DNA of 64,000 nt, from the NCBI GenBank assembly GCA_012845835.1, contig JABAKD010000007.1, positions 6,860,222 to 6,924,221 on the forward strand, written 5' to 3'. This DNA is from Undaria pinnatifida (Eukaryota; Sar; Phaeophyceae; Laminariales; Alariaceae). Positions 41,513 through 53,500 of the stretch are shown piece by piece (the first letter of the stretch is position 1; every line of letters starts with the position of its first letter). The translations under genes were made by a program, and so were the position numbers. Below the pieces are notes generated by a model. It made no database searches. It saw only the letters and a program-made list of their open reading frames with translations, and was not told the DNA's origin.

Positions 41513-44500
41513 GGTGGTGGTGGTTATTTTAGTGGGTTTGATGTTGGTGTTGGTGTTGGTGTTGGTGTTGGTGTTGACGTAGATGTTGGTGTTGATGTGT
41601 TGGTAGCGCTGATGTTGGCGTTGATGTGTTGGTGGTATTGGTGTGGGTGTTGTTGGTAATGTTGTTGGTGCTATAATTAGTGCCGGTGTTGGTGTTGGTG
41701 TGTGTTGATGTTATTGCTGATGTTGGTGTTGGTGTTGGCCTTGGTTTTACGTGTATACCCATTGGCGTGGATGTTGGTGTTTGTTTGGCGTTGGTGTTGT
41801 CGTCGGTATTGATAGCGGCGTTGATGTTGGAAGTGTTGGTGTTAGTGTTGGTGTTGCCGCCGCCGCCGCTGCTGCCGCTGCTGTTGCTGCTGCTGCCGCT
41901 GTATGCAATGGCCATGCGGGTCGCTACTGGCGTTGTTTCCGCCGCTACTGGTGGTGTTGCGTTCGCGGTCGCTGTTGGTGTTTTTTTCTGCTGCGGTTGC
42001 GGTTGATGATTCTGCAATTATTAGCTGGTGCGGTCAGTGCTGGTGCCTTTAGTACTGCTGGTACTTATTTCCTATGGAACCATTCATGCAGAGGTCCGTA
42101 ACCGTGTGGTGTGTTTGATTTACGCGTGTCTGTGGTCCACCGACCAACACTACCACCCCCGCCCCACCGCCCGAACCATACCGCCCACTTACGATATAAA
42201 TCGCCTGCAAAAAAACGCTCTTCATCCTGACCCACCCTCACCCTCCGCGTGGCTGATATTTGCCGACGAAAGCATAAAACTGCGATGGACGTGCTGTTCT
42301 TTGTTCATAGGAGCCCCGGTGCCGCGCTCGGTTAGCGGGGGAGGGAGCTGCTGGTCCCCTGTCGAGAATCGCCAGCGCATCGGGAAATCCGAGAGAGATA
42401 TCCCGCCTCGCTGCAGAGGTGAGGACACGTTTTTCGGTGTACTAGAGCATGTTTTAGTCGTTACTGTGGTTGATGTTATGATTGCCGTTGATGTCATTTC
42501 TTTTCATCTGTTTACCATATACATACCCATGGTACCTACCGATTTTCAGCGAAATGTTCGCGTCACACTCCCCCTGCAGTCAATACACAACGTTATCCCC
42601 ACACAATGGTGGGTGGGTGGGGGGGGGGTACTCTGTTGTGCATGGCCGTAGTCGTATGCCCATAGACCCTCGCATCCTTGCTGTGCCGGGGCGGAGCACG
42701 TCGAGTTTTCACCAACCAGGCGGACATTGCTTGAACCAAGCGCGAAGCGCCGTGACGTGTTCGGCGAGTCGCATGAAGAGTGAACTCCATCTTTTCAAGA
42801 ACCGCTCGCGAAACGGACTTCGGCGCCTTGTGCCTGCTTTCTTGTTTATGGATGACAGTGCAAATGAGTTACTTGTTTTCTTGTGTGGCCACTCCAGAGA
42901 CAGAAATGGGTATTACTGTGTAACTGCCTCGTGGGTGCCTTACCATATTCGCACTACGTGGTGCGATCATTGCCCTTGTGCGGAGCTAGGGTGCTCCACC
43001 CCGTACAATATGATCTACTCAACCATCTTGTGACCGCAAAAAAAAAAAAAAAACTGTACCCTAGTTGTTTAACTCAAGCAGTGATTGGCATGTTTTACAT
43101 CGTTGCCAACCAACGCCAACCCCAATATGCATATAATGTTTTACAGCGTCGGTGCCAACCAAACGCCAATTATTATATACCAGGTATATATTGAGTTTCA
43201 GCGCGGGGGGGGGGGTACTCAGTGTGTGCATTGCCGTAGTCGTATAACCATAGACCCTCGCATCCCTACTATGCTGGGACGGAACACGTCGGGTTTCACC
43301 AACCAGGCAGGCATTGCTTGCACCAAGCGCAAACCGCCGTGAGGTGTTCGGCGAGTCGCATGAAGGGTGAACTGCATCCTTCCAAGAACCGCCCGTAAGA
43401 CGAACTTCGGCACCTTGTGCCTACTTTCTTGCTTGTGGATGATAGCGCCAATGAGTTGTATTCTGTTTTCTGGTGTGGCCACTCCAGAGACAGCAATGGG
43501 TATTGCTATATAACTACCTCGTGGGTGCCTCACCATATTCACACTACGTGATGCGATCATTCCCACCCCGCACACTATGATCTTAATATGATCTTACTCA
43601 ACAACCATCCTGGTGACCACCAAAAAAAATAAAATATGAACGGTACCCTGGTTGTCTAGCTCACACAGTAGTTGGCATGTTTTACAGCGTCGTTGCCAAC
43701 CAACGCCAACCCCAATTTGCATATAATGTTTTACAGCATCGGTGCCAACCGCGGCTAACTATTATATATGTATATTTGTAAGGGGGCGGGGATGTAAAAT
43801 AATCCCCTCATCTACCCCCCTCCCCCCCCGCGAGGAACGCCCACTGCCAACCAAATGTCCGACGCAGAATTTGAGAAGGGAATCAACACGTGGGCAGAGG
43901 CGAGCGTAGGTGCGTCAGAAAGGGAAAACCATGGTTCATATAGGTTACAGAGAGAGTTCACAAGATAAGAAGTAAAGAAATGTGTGGCTAAGCTTGAGAA
44001 TAGAAAGGCAGCAAGAGCAGATCAACTAGTGAATGAATTGATGAAGTGCGGGGGAGAAGGTATGCTTGCCACAATGGTTATGTTGTATAAGTGGATATGG
44101 CACAACGAGTACGCGCTTAAGAGGTGGAGAGAAGGAGTAGTATTAAACTGAGGTCCGATCTCATGCAGTAAAATCTGAGTGGTAAAATTTGGTCTGAAGG
44201 TAGATTTTCAACCGGCCAAAAAAAACACCATACAGGTGTTCCGTGGGCCGTCTTGTCGGTGTTTTTTTTGCTGTGTTTCATACGGGAATCAGCCATTTCA
44301 GAATAGTACTCTTGATGGGCCAGATTTTGAAGTCCACGAGTGGTGTGACCCACACCAGGATGGGCATTCATCCCCTTCACCACCAGCTTGTCGCAGAAAG
44401 GCTAACGCCGTGCTTTTTCTTCCTAGATGTACAGAAGGCTTGTGGCACGGTATGGAGGGATTGGATGTGGGGGAAAATATGGGAAATTGGCATCAGAGGA

Positions 44501-47500
44501 AGAATGTGGAGAATTATGAAAATTTGGCGGAATGTGCGTTGAGTGCTGTGATGCTGGACAGGGAAATATCCAAGTATGTTGATAGTTTGCAAGAAGTTGC
44601 ACAGGGATGTACACTGTCATCCAATCTATTCAAGGTATATGATAATGACATGATAGTGGCAGTCGAAGCGTCAAACCAAGGAGTCACAATGGGGGAAGAT
44701 ACGGTGTCGGGGTTGGTGTTTGCGGGTTAATGTTTGCGGGTGATTCGTTGGGATATGAGAAACACCCGAAGGATTGCAGGAACAGATGGAGAAGGCACTA
44801 GAGTACACTAGGAAATGGAGAGTGACAGCGAAGGTAAAAAAGTGCGCAGTAGTTGTATGTAACGAAGATAAGGTGAATCCGGTAACTTTCAACATTGGGG
44901 ACATGACCTGCCGATCGTAGACCAGTGTACGTACCTTAGGGTAGATATATCCAAGGACTGCTCTTGGGGCACACACAGAGCGAAAAGGAGAGGGTAAAGC
45001 ACAGGTGGGCAAGATGGATGCGATCCTAACAGAATCGCACGTTGACACTAGGATTAAAACACGTATTCTGATTGATGTGATTTCACCAAAGCTAGGGTAT
45101 ACAGGAGAAGTATGGGAATGGAACACGAAGTTCGTCAGGCAACTGGAAAGAGTGCAGATGACAGCAGCTAAGATACTAGGATGCTCAAGTACGACGTGTA
45201 GTACAGTATTAAGAGCAGAACCAGGAATGCACCCACTTGAAACAAATAGAGCCGCGAGAAAGTTGAAATGGCCATATAAAGTAAGGAATATAGGTTGCCA
45301 GCCATAGCTGATAGGACTGCATGGGAGAAAACAACAAAAGGGCGAGCTGGGGTAAGGTGGGATAACGCTGTCGAGAAAATACGGAAGGATTTAAGAGACC
45401 AAGAAGAGGAACTGTCCATAGAGAAGTCTGGCGGGTACAAGACAGAAGTAAAATAATGGGTAGAAAAAGGGACAGGCCAGCGCTGAGAAACAAGGTGAAA
45501 GAGGAGAAACACTTGGAGATATACGGGGGTTTGAGGGAAGATATTGAAATGAAAACGTATTTGCACGGCCCAATGGACTACTCCAAAAGGCTGAAACTGC
45601 GATTTCGTGTAGGAGACCTGGACCTACCAGAAAGAAGAAAGAGATAAACCAGTAGTCGGGAGGAGGAGGACATACGTGCCCGTGGTGCACAGCAATAGAG
45701 AGCAGGGCTCGCATAGTGGGATCATGTAAAATATTCAAGGAGGAACGGGATGTGTTAGAGGAGATGAGAAAAATTGACGAATGAAGAGTTTGGTAGACCA
45801 GAGAGTAGCGAGAAAACGCTCGCTATCCTAGGAGACACATGGTGGCCACATACGGCGAACCAGGAAGGTGATAGGGTTTTATGTATTATATGGAAAAAGA
45901 GTATTGAGCGCTCAAACGTTGGAGGTGTCTATTAGGAGTGGGAAAGATGCTCCGTGTCGAAAGGGATGCGTGGTCAATTTTCAAATGGCCAAGGCAAGCA
46001 ACAAATGAGTACGCCCCCCGCCCCCCTCCCCCCCCCATCTTCCGCTGGTGCACGATCCCTTTCAGATTCTGGTGCTTGTCGAAACCCTCCCCGGTACCCC
46101 GGGCGGTACCAATGCCTCCGAACCGGCTATCGGGGAAGGGTTGGAGATCTACCGTCCCCCCCCGCCGCCTCCCAGCGGAGACGAGGGGACGGTGGGGGAC
46201 AAGGGTGGCGGATGGAAAGGGTCAGATGCGGAGGTGGAGGGGGGAAGCGGGGACGGAGAGGACATGGCTCCCATGAAAGAGGCGTGTCGGCTTTATGGGG
46301 ACGGGTCGGAGCGGAGGTGAGGGTGGGTTCAAGGTTTAAGGTGCTTTTTCTTTGTTTTCTAGTCTTGATGACAGGGAGGACGTGTTGCCAGTATGGATAT
46401 GGTATGCTACTGGTGGTGGTGTAGCTGTTGTTATTGTTCTGTATTTCTGCGTGTTGGACGTGCTGTGTATTGCGCACTGTGATTTTATTGTTTTCATATT
46501 GTTTTTTTGTCGTACCTGTACGTTTTTTTGGTGGCAGCAAGCAGGTGGACACTATTGGTTTTACTCGGGAAGACGGCATAGGTGATCAATCTTGCGCCAC
46601 TTAAGCAACTTCCCCCTCGCTCGGTACACGACTAAAAACAGGGGTTAATCGCATTCTGGGTGAGGGGCGGAGGCAGACGGGGGAGGGAACGTGTAAAGGT
46701 GGCGAACATTAAGGAGGCCTATTGGCTGTATGAAGGCGGCTAGGGAACGTGTAAAGATGGCGAACATTAAGGAGGCCTATTGGCTGTATGGAGGCGGCTC
46801 GGAGTCGACCTTGGTGTGGGCTCGATCTGTTCTCTGGTTTTGATGAGAGGGAAACAATGCTGTGCGCTTTTGGTCAGCTATTTGGGAGGGTTTGATGATC
46901 TACCGCCCCCTCCCTCTGCGGCCTCCTATCGGGACGGGTGATTACAGGGAAGGGTGGGGGCGGGGGGGAGTGGGGCCAGAGAGAGGAGGGGAACATGCAA
47001 GGGAAGTATTACCCATGGAGGAAGATTTTATATTGAATGGCTTCGGGTCGGAGCCGAGATGTGTGTGCGTGTGTTTTCTGGGGGCTGAGGAGCTTGGGGC
47101 CCTGGTGCGTAATTCTGGTCGGCTGTGAATCGGCCATGGGGAGGGTCAGGGGATTAACCCCATTTGTTTTGTTGATCGCCAACATCCTCGTGCCGAACAG
47201 GTGGCCTCGATGGACCAAAGAGCTCGTGGACGGTCCCCTCCTAGCCGCCGACGGGGCATCGCCGGCAACGCTGGTGATTTCCCTTTGCGCCGGGTGGCGG
47301 TTTCCCCCCGTTCGGCTGGTTCGGTGAGTGAGATTCCGGATTCTGAGTATTTCTTTTTCAGTGTTTTGATGGATCGATTCGGGTGAGAAAACTCGGTTCG
47401 GGTGAGGATTGGTTGGGGTGAGAAGTCGGTTCGGCTGAGGATCGGTGAGGATTCGGTTGGGTTGAGGATTCGTTTGAGAATCCGGTATAGCGTTCGGTAC

Positions 47501-50500
47501 GGCTGCGCTAGGTGACGGTTTCCCCCCTTTCGATTAGTTCAGTGAGAGAAATTCCTGCTTCCGACAGACTACCTGTATTTTTTTTGCTTTTTTTTTCGGT
47601 TGAGGACTCGGTTGGGGGATCGGTTGTGGTTCGGTTGAGAGTTCGATTTAGCTGATGAAGCAGTTGGAGATTCGGTTCGGCTTAATTACAGTATTCGATT
47701 CGGCTGAGGGTGCCTTTCGGATGAGTACTCGAGGGTTCGTTTAGGGACGGGGTTAATGATGGTCCATCGCTGGTGACGCGTTTTTATTTTTTGCACCAGA
47801 ATGCGGTTCCCCCGCATTCAATTAGTTCGGACCCAGCTGAGGTTTTTTGCTACAGTTTTCAAGCCTAATTTCACCCATTGTTCCCGCCAATCTGTAACCG
47901 CGACGAACAGATCGATAAAGCGTTCGCGTTTTTTTGTTGTGTATGGGCTGTAACGCAACTTCTCCCGGTTTAACTGCCGCTTGTTTTACCTCCGCGAACA
48001 GGTTACAAAAAGCTGCCCGTTTGAATGTATTGGGCCCAAGCGCAACTGCTGATGAAACCCTCTGCATTGTAAACTGCCATGAAAATGTCGGAAATAGTCT
48101 ACGCTGCCCTGTTTGTTATCGCCACGCACAGGCTTAAGCGTAGCTTCTGCCTACCCACGTAACTGCCGTTTTTGGAAACCGCTGTCGCGAGCAGATCGGA
48201 AGAGTCCGCGCTGTTCGACTTCGAGGTGCGCTTTCGCGCGGCAAGCCTGGGGGAAGCAGGCCTCCTAGGCTGTATAGAACGCCTGAGGGACGAAATTTTG
48301 GAAGATTTCCCCCCGGAAGTTCTGCTGCAGAGACCCGGTGCTGTCGGCCACCTGTCGGCGTTGCTGAGGTGGGTGGGTAGGGTGAGGTAGAATACGTGTT
48401 ACATGATTTTGATATTGTTTTGGTGCTAACATTGTTTTGTCCATTTTGTGTTCGGTTGCTTGTATGTGTCAAGGCCGTGGAAGGTTTCCCCCCAGAAGTT
48501 CTACTGCAGAGACCCGGTGCCGTTGACCACCTGGTAGCGTTGCTGAGGTGGGTAGGAGTATAAATGTGCCGTGATTTCGATTGCGCATACAATGTCTGCG
48601 TGAAAACCCGACGTGCTCTGTGACAGCGCTGCAAAGACACAAGGGTCTACGGTCCTACGGACAACGGCAATTCATGATGTGATGATTGCCCTCCCCCACC
48701 CCCCTTCGTCTAACACCCTACCACCTCCCACCCCACCCTCCCCTCCCCCCCAAAACGCATACCGGTACCCCCCCCCCCCGTCCTCGTCGTACCCAGAACG
48801 CCTTCCGCTAGCGAGAAAGTCCTCGAAGAATCTCTCTCGGCTGCCAAACGCCTCTTGGAACGCCTTGTCAGTTCTGCGCGTCTCCACCTCGACGACGCCT
48901 TCCTTCCTCCCTTGAAACCCGACATTTTGGCGGGACGTGGGGGTGGGGCTGGGGCTGGGGCTGGGGGTGGCGGGGTGGGCGGAGGTGAGGACGGTGGAAG
49001 CTGGGGCGCCCCTCGCCACCTCTCGCTGACCCGGACGCCATTCTCCTCCCTCCCATCATCATCAGCAGCAGGAGCAGCTACTGGGAGAGGAGGGGTTGGG
49101 GGAACGGGAAGAGGGACTGGGGTTGGCGTTGGGCCTGGAGAGGCTGCCGTGGCAACCCTTTTGTCCTTCCGCTACCCCCAGTCCTCGGGAAGGGGGTCAA
49201 TAAACGCTTCCGCTGCTGTTGATAATGATTCCTCAGCTCGAGGGTGGGGTGGGGTCGGGAGGGCTGCAGGGGGCGGGCGGGGGGGGGAGGGCGGAGGAAG
49301 GGGATTTGCAGGAGGTAACGAGGGGGTTGGACGGGGAAAGGGTGGGAGGGGAGGAGGGAGATATCCAGCTGTTGGTTGTCATGCCTCGACGATTGGAGGA
49401 GATGGGAGGCTGGTGGCGGAGGCCGTTGCTCGAGATCGGGCGCTGGCGGAAGAAGGGGTTTCCACACAAAGAAGAAGGGACGCGCTTTTAGGTTCGGGGG
49501 ACGGGGGAGAGGTCCCTGTAGGACAAACCAACTCGGCGTGCTTGTGGCTAGCAGGGGGGAGGTTGGGGACCGGAGAGCGGAGTCGGGGAAGGGAGCGAGA
49601 GAGGGAGGTAGAGGCGTGGCTCGCGGGGGGAGAAGGGGGGGGCGGCCTCAGCGTTTGCGGTGCGCTGTTTGCACTGTTTTTGTCTGCGTGTCCTCTTCTT
49701 GGGTATGGACGGGGTTGTGGTGGCGACGTTTCTCACGACACTAAGGAGGGGGCGGCGGGGGGCTCGGGGCCGTGGAGACGTCCTTCCAGGGTGTCGGTCT
49801 TGGCCGGAGAGCTGCTGCAGGTGCTCATATTTTTGTGGGCATACAGTTGTTGTTGTTGTTGTTGTTGTTCTCTCTGTCGCGTCATCAAACGCCTCAGCAT
49901 TTGCCTGATTTCCATCTCTCCCCCCCCCCCCCCATCGCGCTCCTAGGAGATTGATGATGGCCGCAGATGGCGAAACAGGACGGGGATAGGATAAGCAAAC
50001 ATTTTCAATAAAATATATGGAAGAAGCGTAATGAGCGCCCAAATGTTGGAGGTGTCTCTATAAGGAGTAGGAACGGTGCTCCGTCTCGAAAGGGATGCGT
50101 GGTCAATGGTCAAGTTACTAAGGCAAGAAACAAATGAGTACGTCCCCCCCTCCCACTTGCCCCCCTCCCCCTCCTAACCTCCACTCTCAGGCTATCATAC
50201 CGTTCCTACTAGAGCCGCGGAACGATCCCATCCCCGGGCGGGGACGGAAAAGAAATATCCCCGCGGGGGAACAGAACGAATCCATCCCCGGGGTCGGCAT
50301 TGGCATTGCCTCCCCCTTGGATGCCCTCCGCCTCCAGGAGCTCCTGTGCAGCATGGGCCGGGTCTTGAAGGATACATCGTGTGTTTGCAAGGACCCTGGC
50401 GCAGCGGCGGCAGCGGCGGCGGTAACAGCGGAAGCGGTGGCGGCGGGGAGGATGGGGTTGGGAGTGTACATTTCTGGTGATGGTGGTGATGTTGGTGGTG

Positions 50501-53500
50501 TTGGTGACGGTGGTGGGGATGGTGGGGATAACAGCGGAGGCGTGCTGGTGGGGGCGGGGAGCGAAGATGCGGCGCCGAGCCCTGTGGTGGAGATAGCGTT
50601 GCAGCTACTTTTGGTGATTCTTCCTTCGGACATTATTTCCGGTGAGGCTTTTTCGAGGTTTTCGTCTTGTCTTTGTGGTTTTGTTCTCGAGTTTAGAGGC
50701 CTGCTCTGGACGTGTGTACTAGGAGCGCCGGAAGGCTCCCCCCTACCCCCGATCCCTGCCCACATCATGACATGCCCCCACAATTAAACCTTCCCCCTTT
50801 CCTCCCTCATGTGAGAAGGCTCCCCAATTCTAACCCCCGCCTCACGTCGGTTGACAGTGACGCTGTAACACACGTCTCACACTACGTGAGCTAGAACCCC
50901 AGGTTGCCGTCTTTTTTTCTCGTTTTTATGTTTTAACAGTAACCAAGATGGTAGTCGAGTTAGATATTTTTGTTCGGAGTGGAGAACCTTAACTCCGCGC
51001 AAGGGAGATGGTATAACGCAGTGTGCCTATGGTAAGGCACCCACGAGGCAGTGTCATAGTACCCCCATTGCTGTCTCTGGAAGAGGCCACACCAGAAAGC
51101 GTATACCAGGCAATTAATTCGAAGCCACCATCCGACATGCAAGGATGTATGCACAAGGTGCGGAAGTCCGCCTCACAAGTGGCTCTTGGTGGGGATAGCG
51201 TCACCCTTGATGCGACTCGCCGAGCACCTCACGGCGCTTCGCTCTTGGTGCACGCGATGCCTGCCTGGTCGACGTGCTCCGTCTCGGCATTGTAGGGATG
51301 CGTCTTAAGACTACGGTCATGCATGAAATGAGTACACCCCCCCCCCCCCGCCCATGCATGCCCTCGAGCCCCACAACCCCCCTCCCTCTCCTTGCTCTCT
51401 TCGTAACCCCCCCCCCAGCCCCTTCCATCCTTTCAAAGTTTTAACCTCCTTCCCTTTGCTCCTCCCCCTCCTCCTCCCGCTTCTCCTCGCCCCCCCCCGC
51501 CCCCCCCCCGCCCCCCCCCCGCCTTCCTCCTCCTCTCCGTTCTCCGCTTCCCCATCCTCCCGCCCCCCCCCTACCTCCGTCCTCCTCTTCTTGCCCCCCC
51601 CCTATTCCCTCTCCTTGTCCTTCTCCCCCTCCTCCTCCTCCTCCTCCTGTAGGGGAGGATAACCCAAAAGGCAGTTTCGAAAGAAGACCGCTGGCGATAA
51701 CCTTGCCTTCTGAGGTAATCGCTCTGTTGAGGTGGTTGGTGTTGGACCCTGGCGTGACCGCCCGCCAGCCCTGGCTCAGGCCGCGGCTGATGCCATACGT
51801 GGGCAGGGCGGATCCCTCCGGAGCTGGACTGTTTGAGGTGCGCGCGGTGTGACCGACGCACAAACGGTGCCACTATGCTGCTTGTTGCTGTTGCGCTTCA
51901 AGGAAGCTTTCTTGTTTTCGAATGCAGTGCGGGGTGTGTTTGTCTTTTACGTCAGCAGTCCTTGTAGGCCCTATTGTCACAGTTCAGATCCCTCAACATG
52001 CCTGATAAAGTATCCAATCTATCGATATGTATGGATGTATTGCATGGCTGGTGCCGTATGTGGAGAGAGGATCCCGACGGAGTGCAACTGCTTCAGGTGT
52101 GCGCTCGTTTAGTTTTTTTTTTTCCATTCTGGTGACAGGGTTGATAGCCGCCCCACACGTTTGGAGACAGTACCTCTTACAAATTGTGTGGTTCCTGGTG
52201 TTTTGTTTTTCCATATGGCGCAGCAGTAATAATCATACCGTCAGTGTTGTGCTTTGGTTTGCCTTGCATAAATTCACGAATGCGCTAATTCCTCCCCTCC
52301 CTGCCTTTTTCTTGGCGCGCCTCAGTCGGTGCAGGGTATAATCGCGGACGCCGCATCGGTCCTCTTCGCTGAGGAAGGCGTAGAGGGTGTGTTGGGGGAG
52401 GAGAAAGGGGACGAGGGTTCAGCGGGGGACAATGCGTGGGGGTGGGTTGAGGGACAGCTTGCAAAGGTGGGGGCTACTGTTTTTTGCTATGATACACGAC
52501 ACGAAAGTTGTAGTGGTGGTGGTAGTAGTGGTTGTGGAGATAGATGTGATGCTGGGAGTGGTGATGGTGGTGGTGGTACTTGTGGCGGTGCTTGGTGGTG
52601 GGCGGTGTGATGGTGACCACACTGTTGATGACATCAATGATGCTAGCGGCGAGGGTGACGATTTTGAGGATGACGATCGTGATAATGATGATGATGATGA
52701 TGAAAATGGTGATGCTGATAATGATGGTGATGGTGGCGACGGTCGTGATGATGATGGTGATGGTGATGATACAAAATGATGATGATGATGGCGAAGACGA
52801 CGATGATGACGATGATGATTATGATGATGATGGTGATGATGATGACAGTTGTCCTTATGATAAAGATGGCTATGACGATACATCTTGGGATGATGACGAT
52901 ACTACCATCGATGACGATGGCCACTACTGTAGCGTTAACGATGACTATGGCCATGATGGCGCTTATGGCAGGTCGAGCCCGCGTTATCGCTCCAGCACGC
53001 CGCAGAGGACGCTAGGCGGTGGGGGCACGTTCAGCGTTGTCGATAGTAGAAGTATATTCGAACGTTAACGTGAGGTGGTGCCGCCGAGCATGATGATGAT
53101 GACGATGATGATAGTATTGTTGACATAAAATACGATGATGCTGACGGCGACGATGATGACGGTGGCCACTATGGCGATGACGGCAGGTCGAGCGCGCGTT
53201 ACCGCTCCTACGTGCCGTAGACGACGCTATGGTGGTGGGAGCAGCATTAGCATTGTGGGCCGCCGCGGCGCGGGCATTATTCTCTTGGAAGAGCGACGGG
53301 GGAAGCGGCGGTGGTGGTGGACCACCGAGTTTCAAGCCTCAACAGACGTCATCGCAACGTGAGAGAGGGCAGGCTGACTAGTACGCAAAATAAGAACACC
53401 ATGACCACAACCACAACCACTACCACGAGCGCGACCGGGATCACAACCACAACCACAACTGCAACTACCACGAACACACCACGAACACGAACGCGAACAC

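Noticed and set aside
41529-42017. Thr/Asn-rich 162-aa minus ORF
   Set aside because: Translation of (GTTGGT)n microsatellite.
52387-53068. Asp-rich and Met-rich ORFs (130-162 aa)
   Set aside because: Translation of (GAT)n in three frames; only 52326-52466 and possibly 52972-53018 are exonic.
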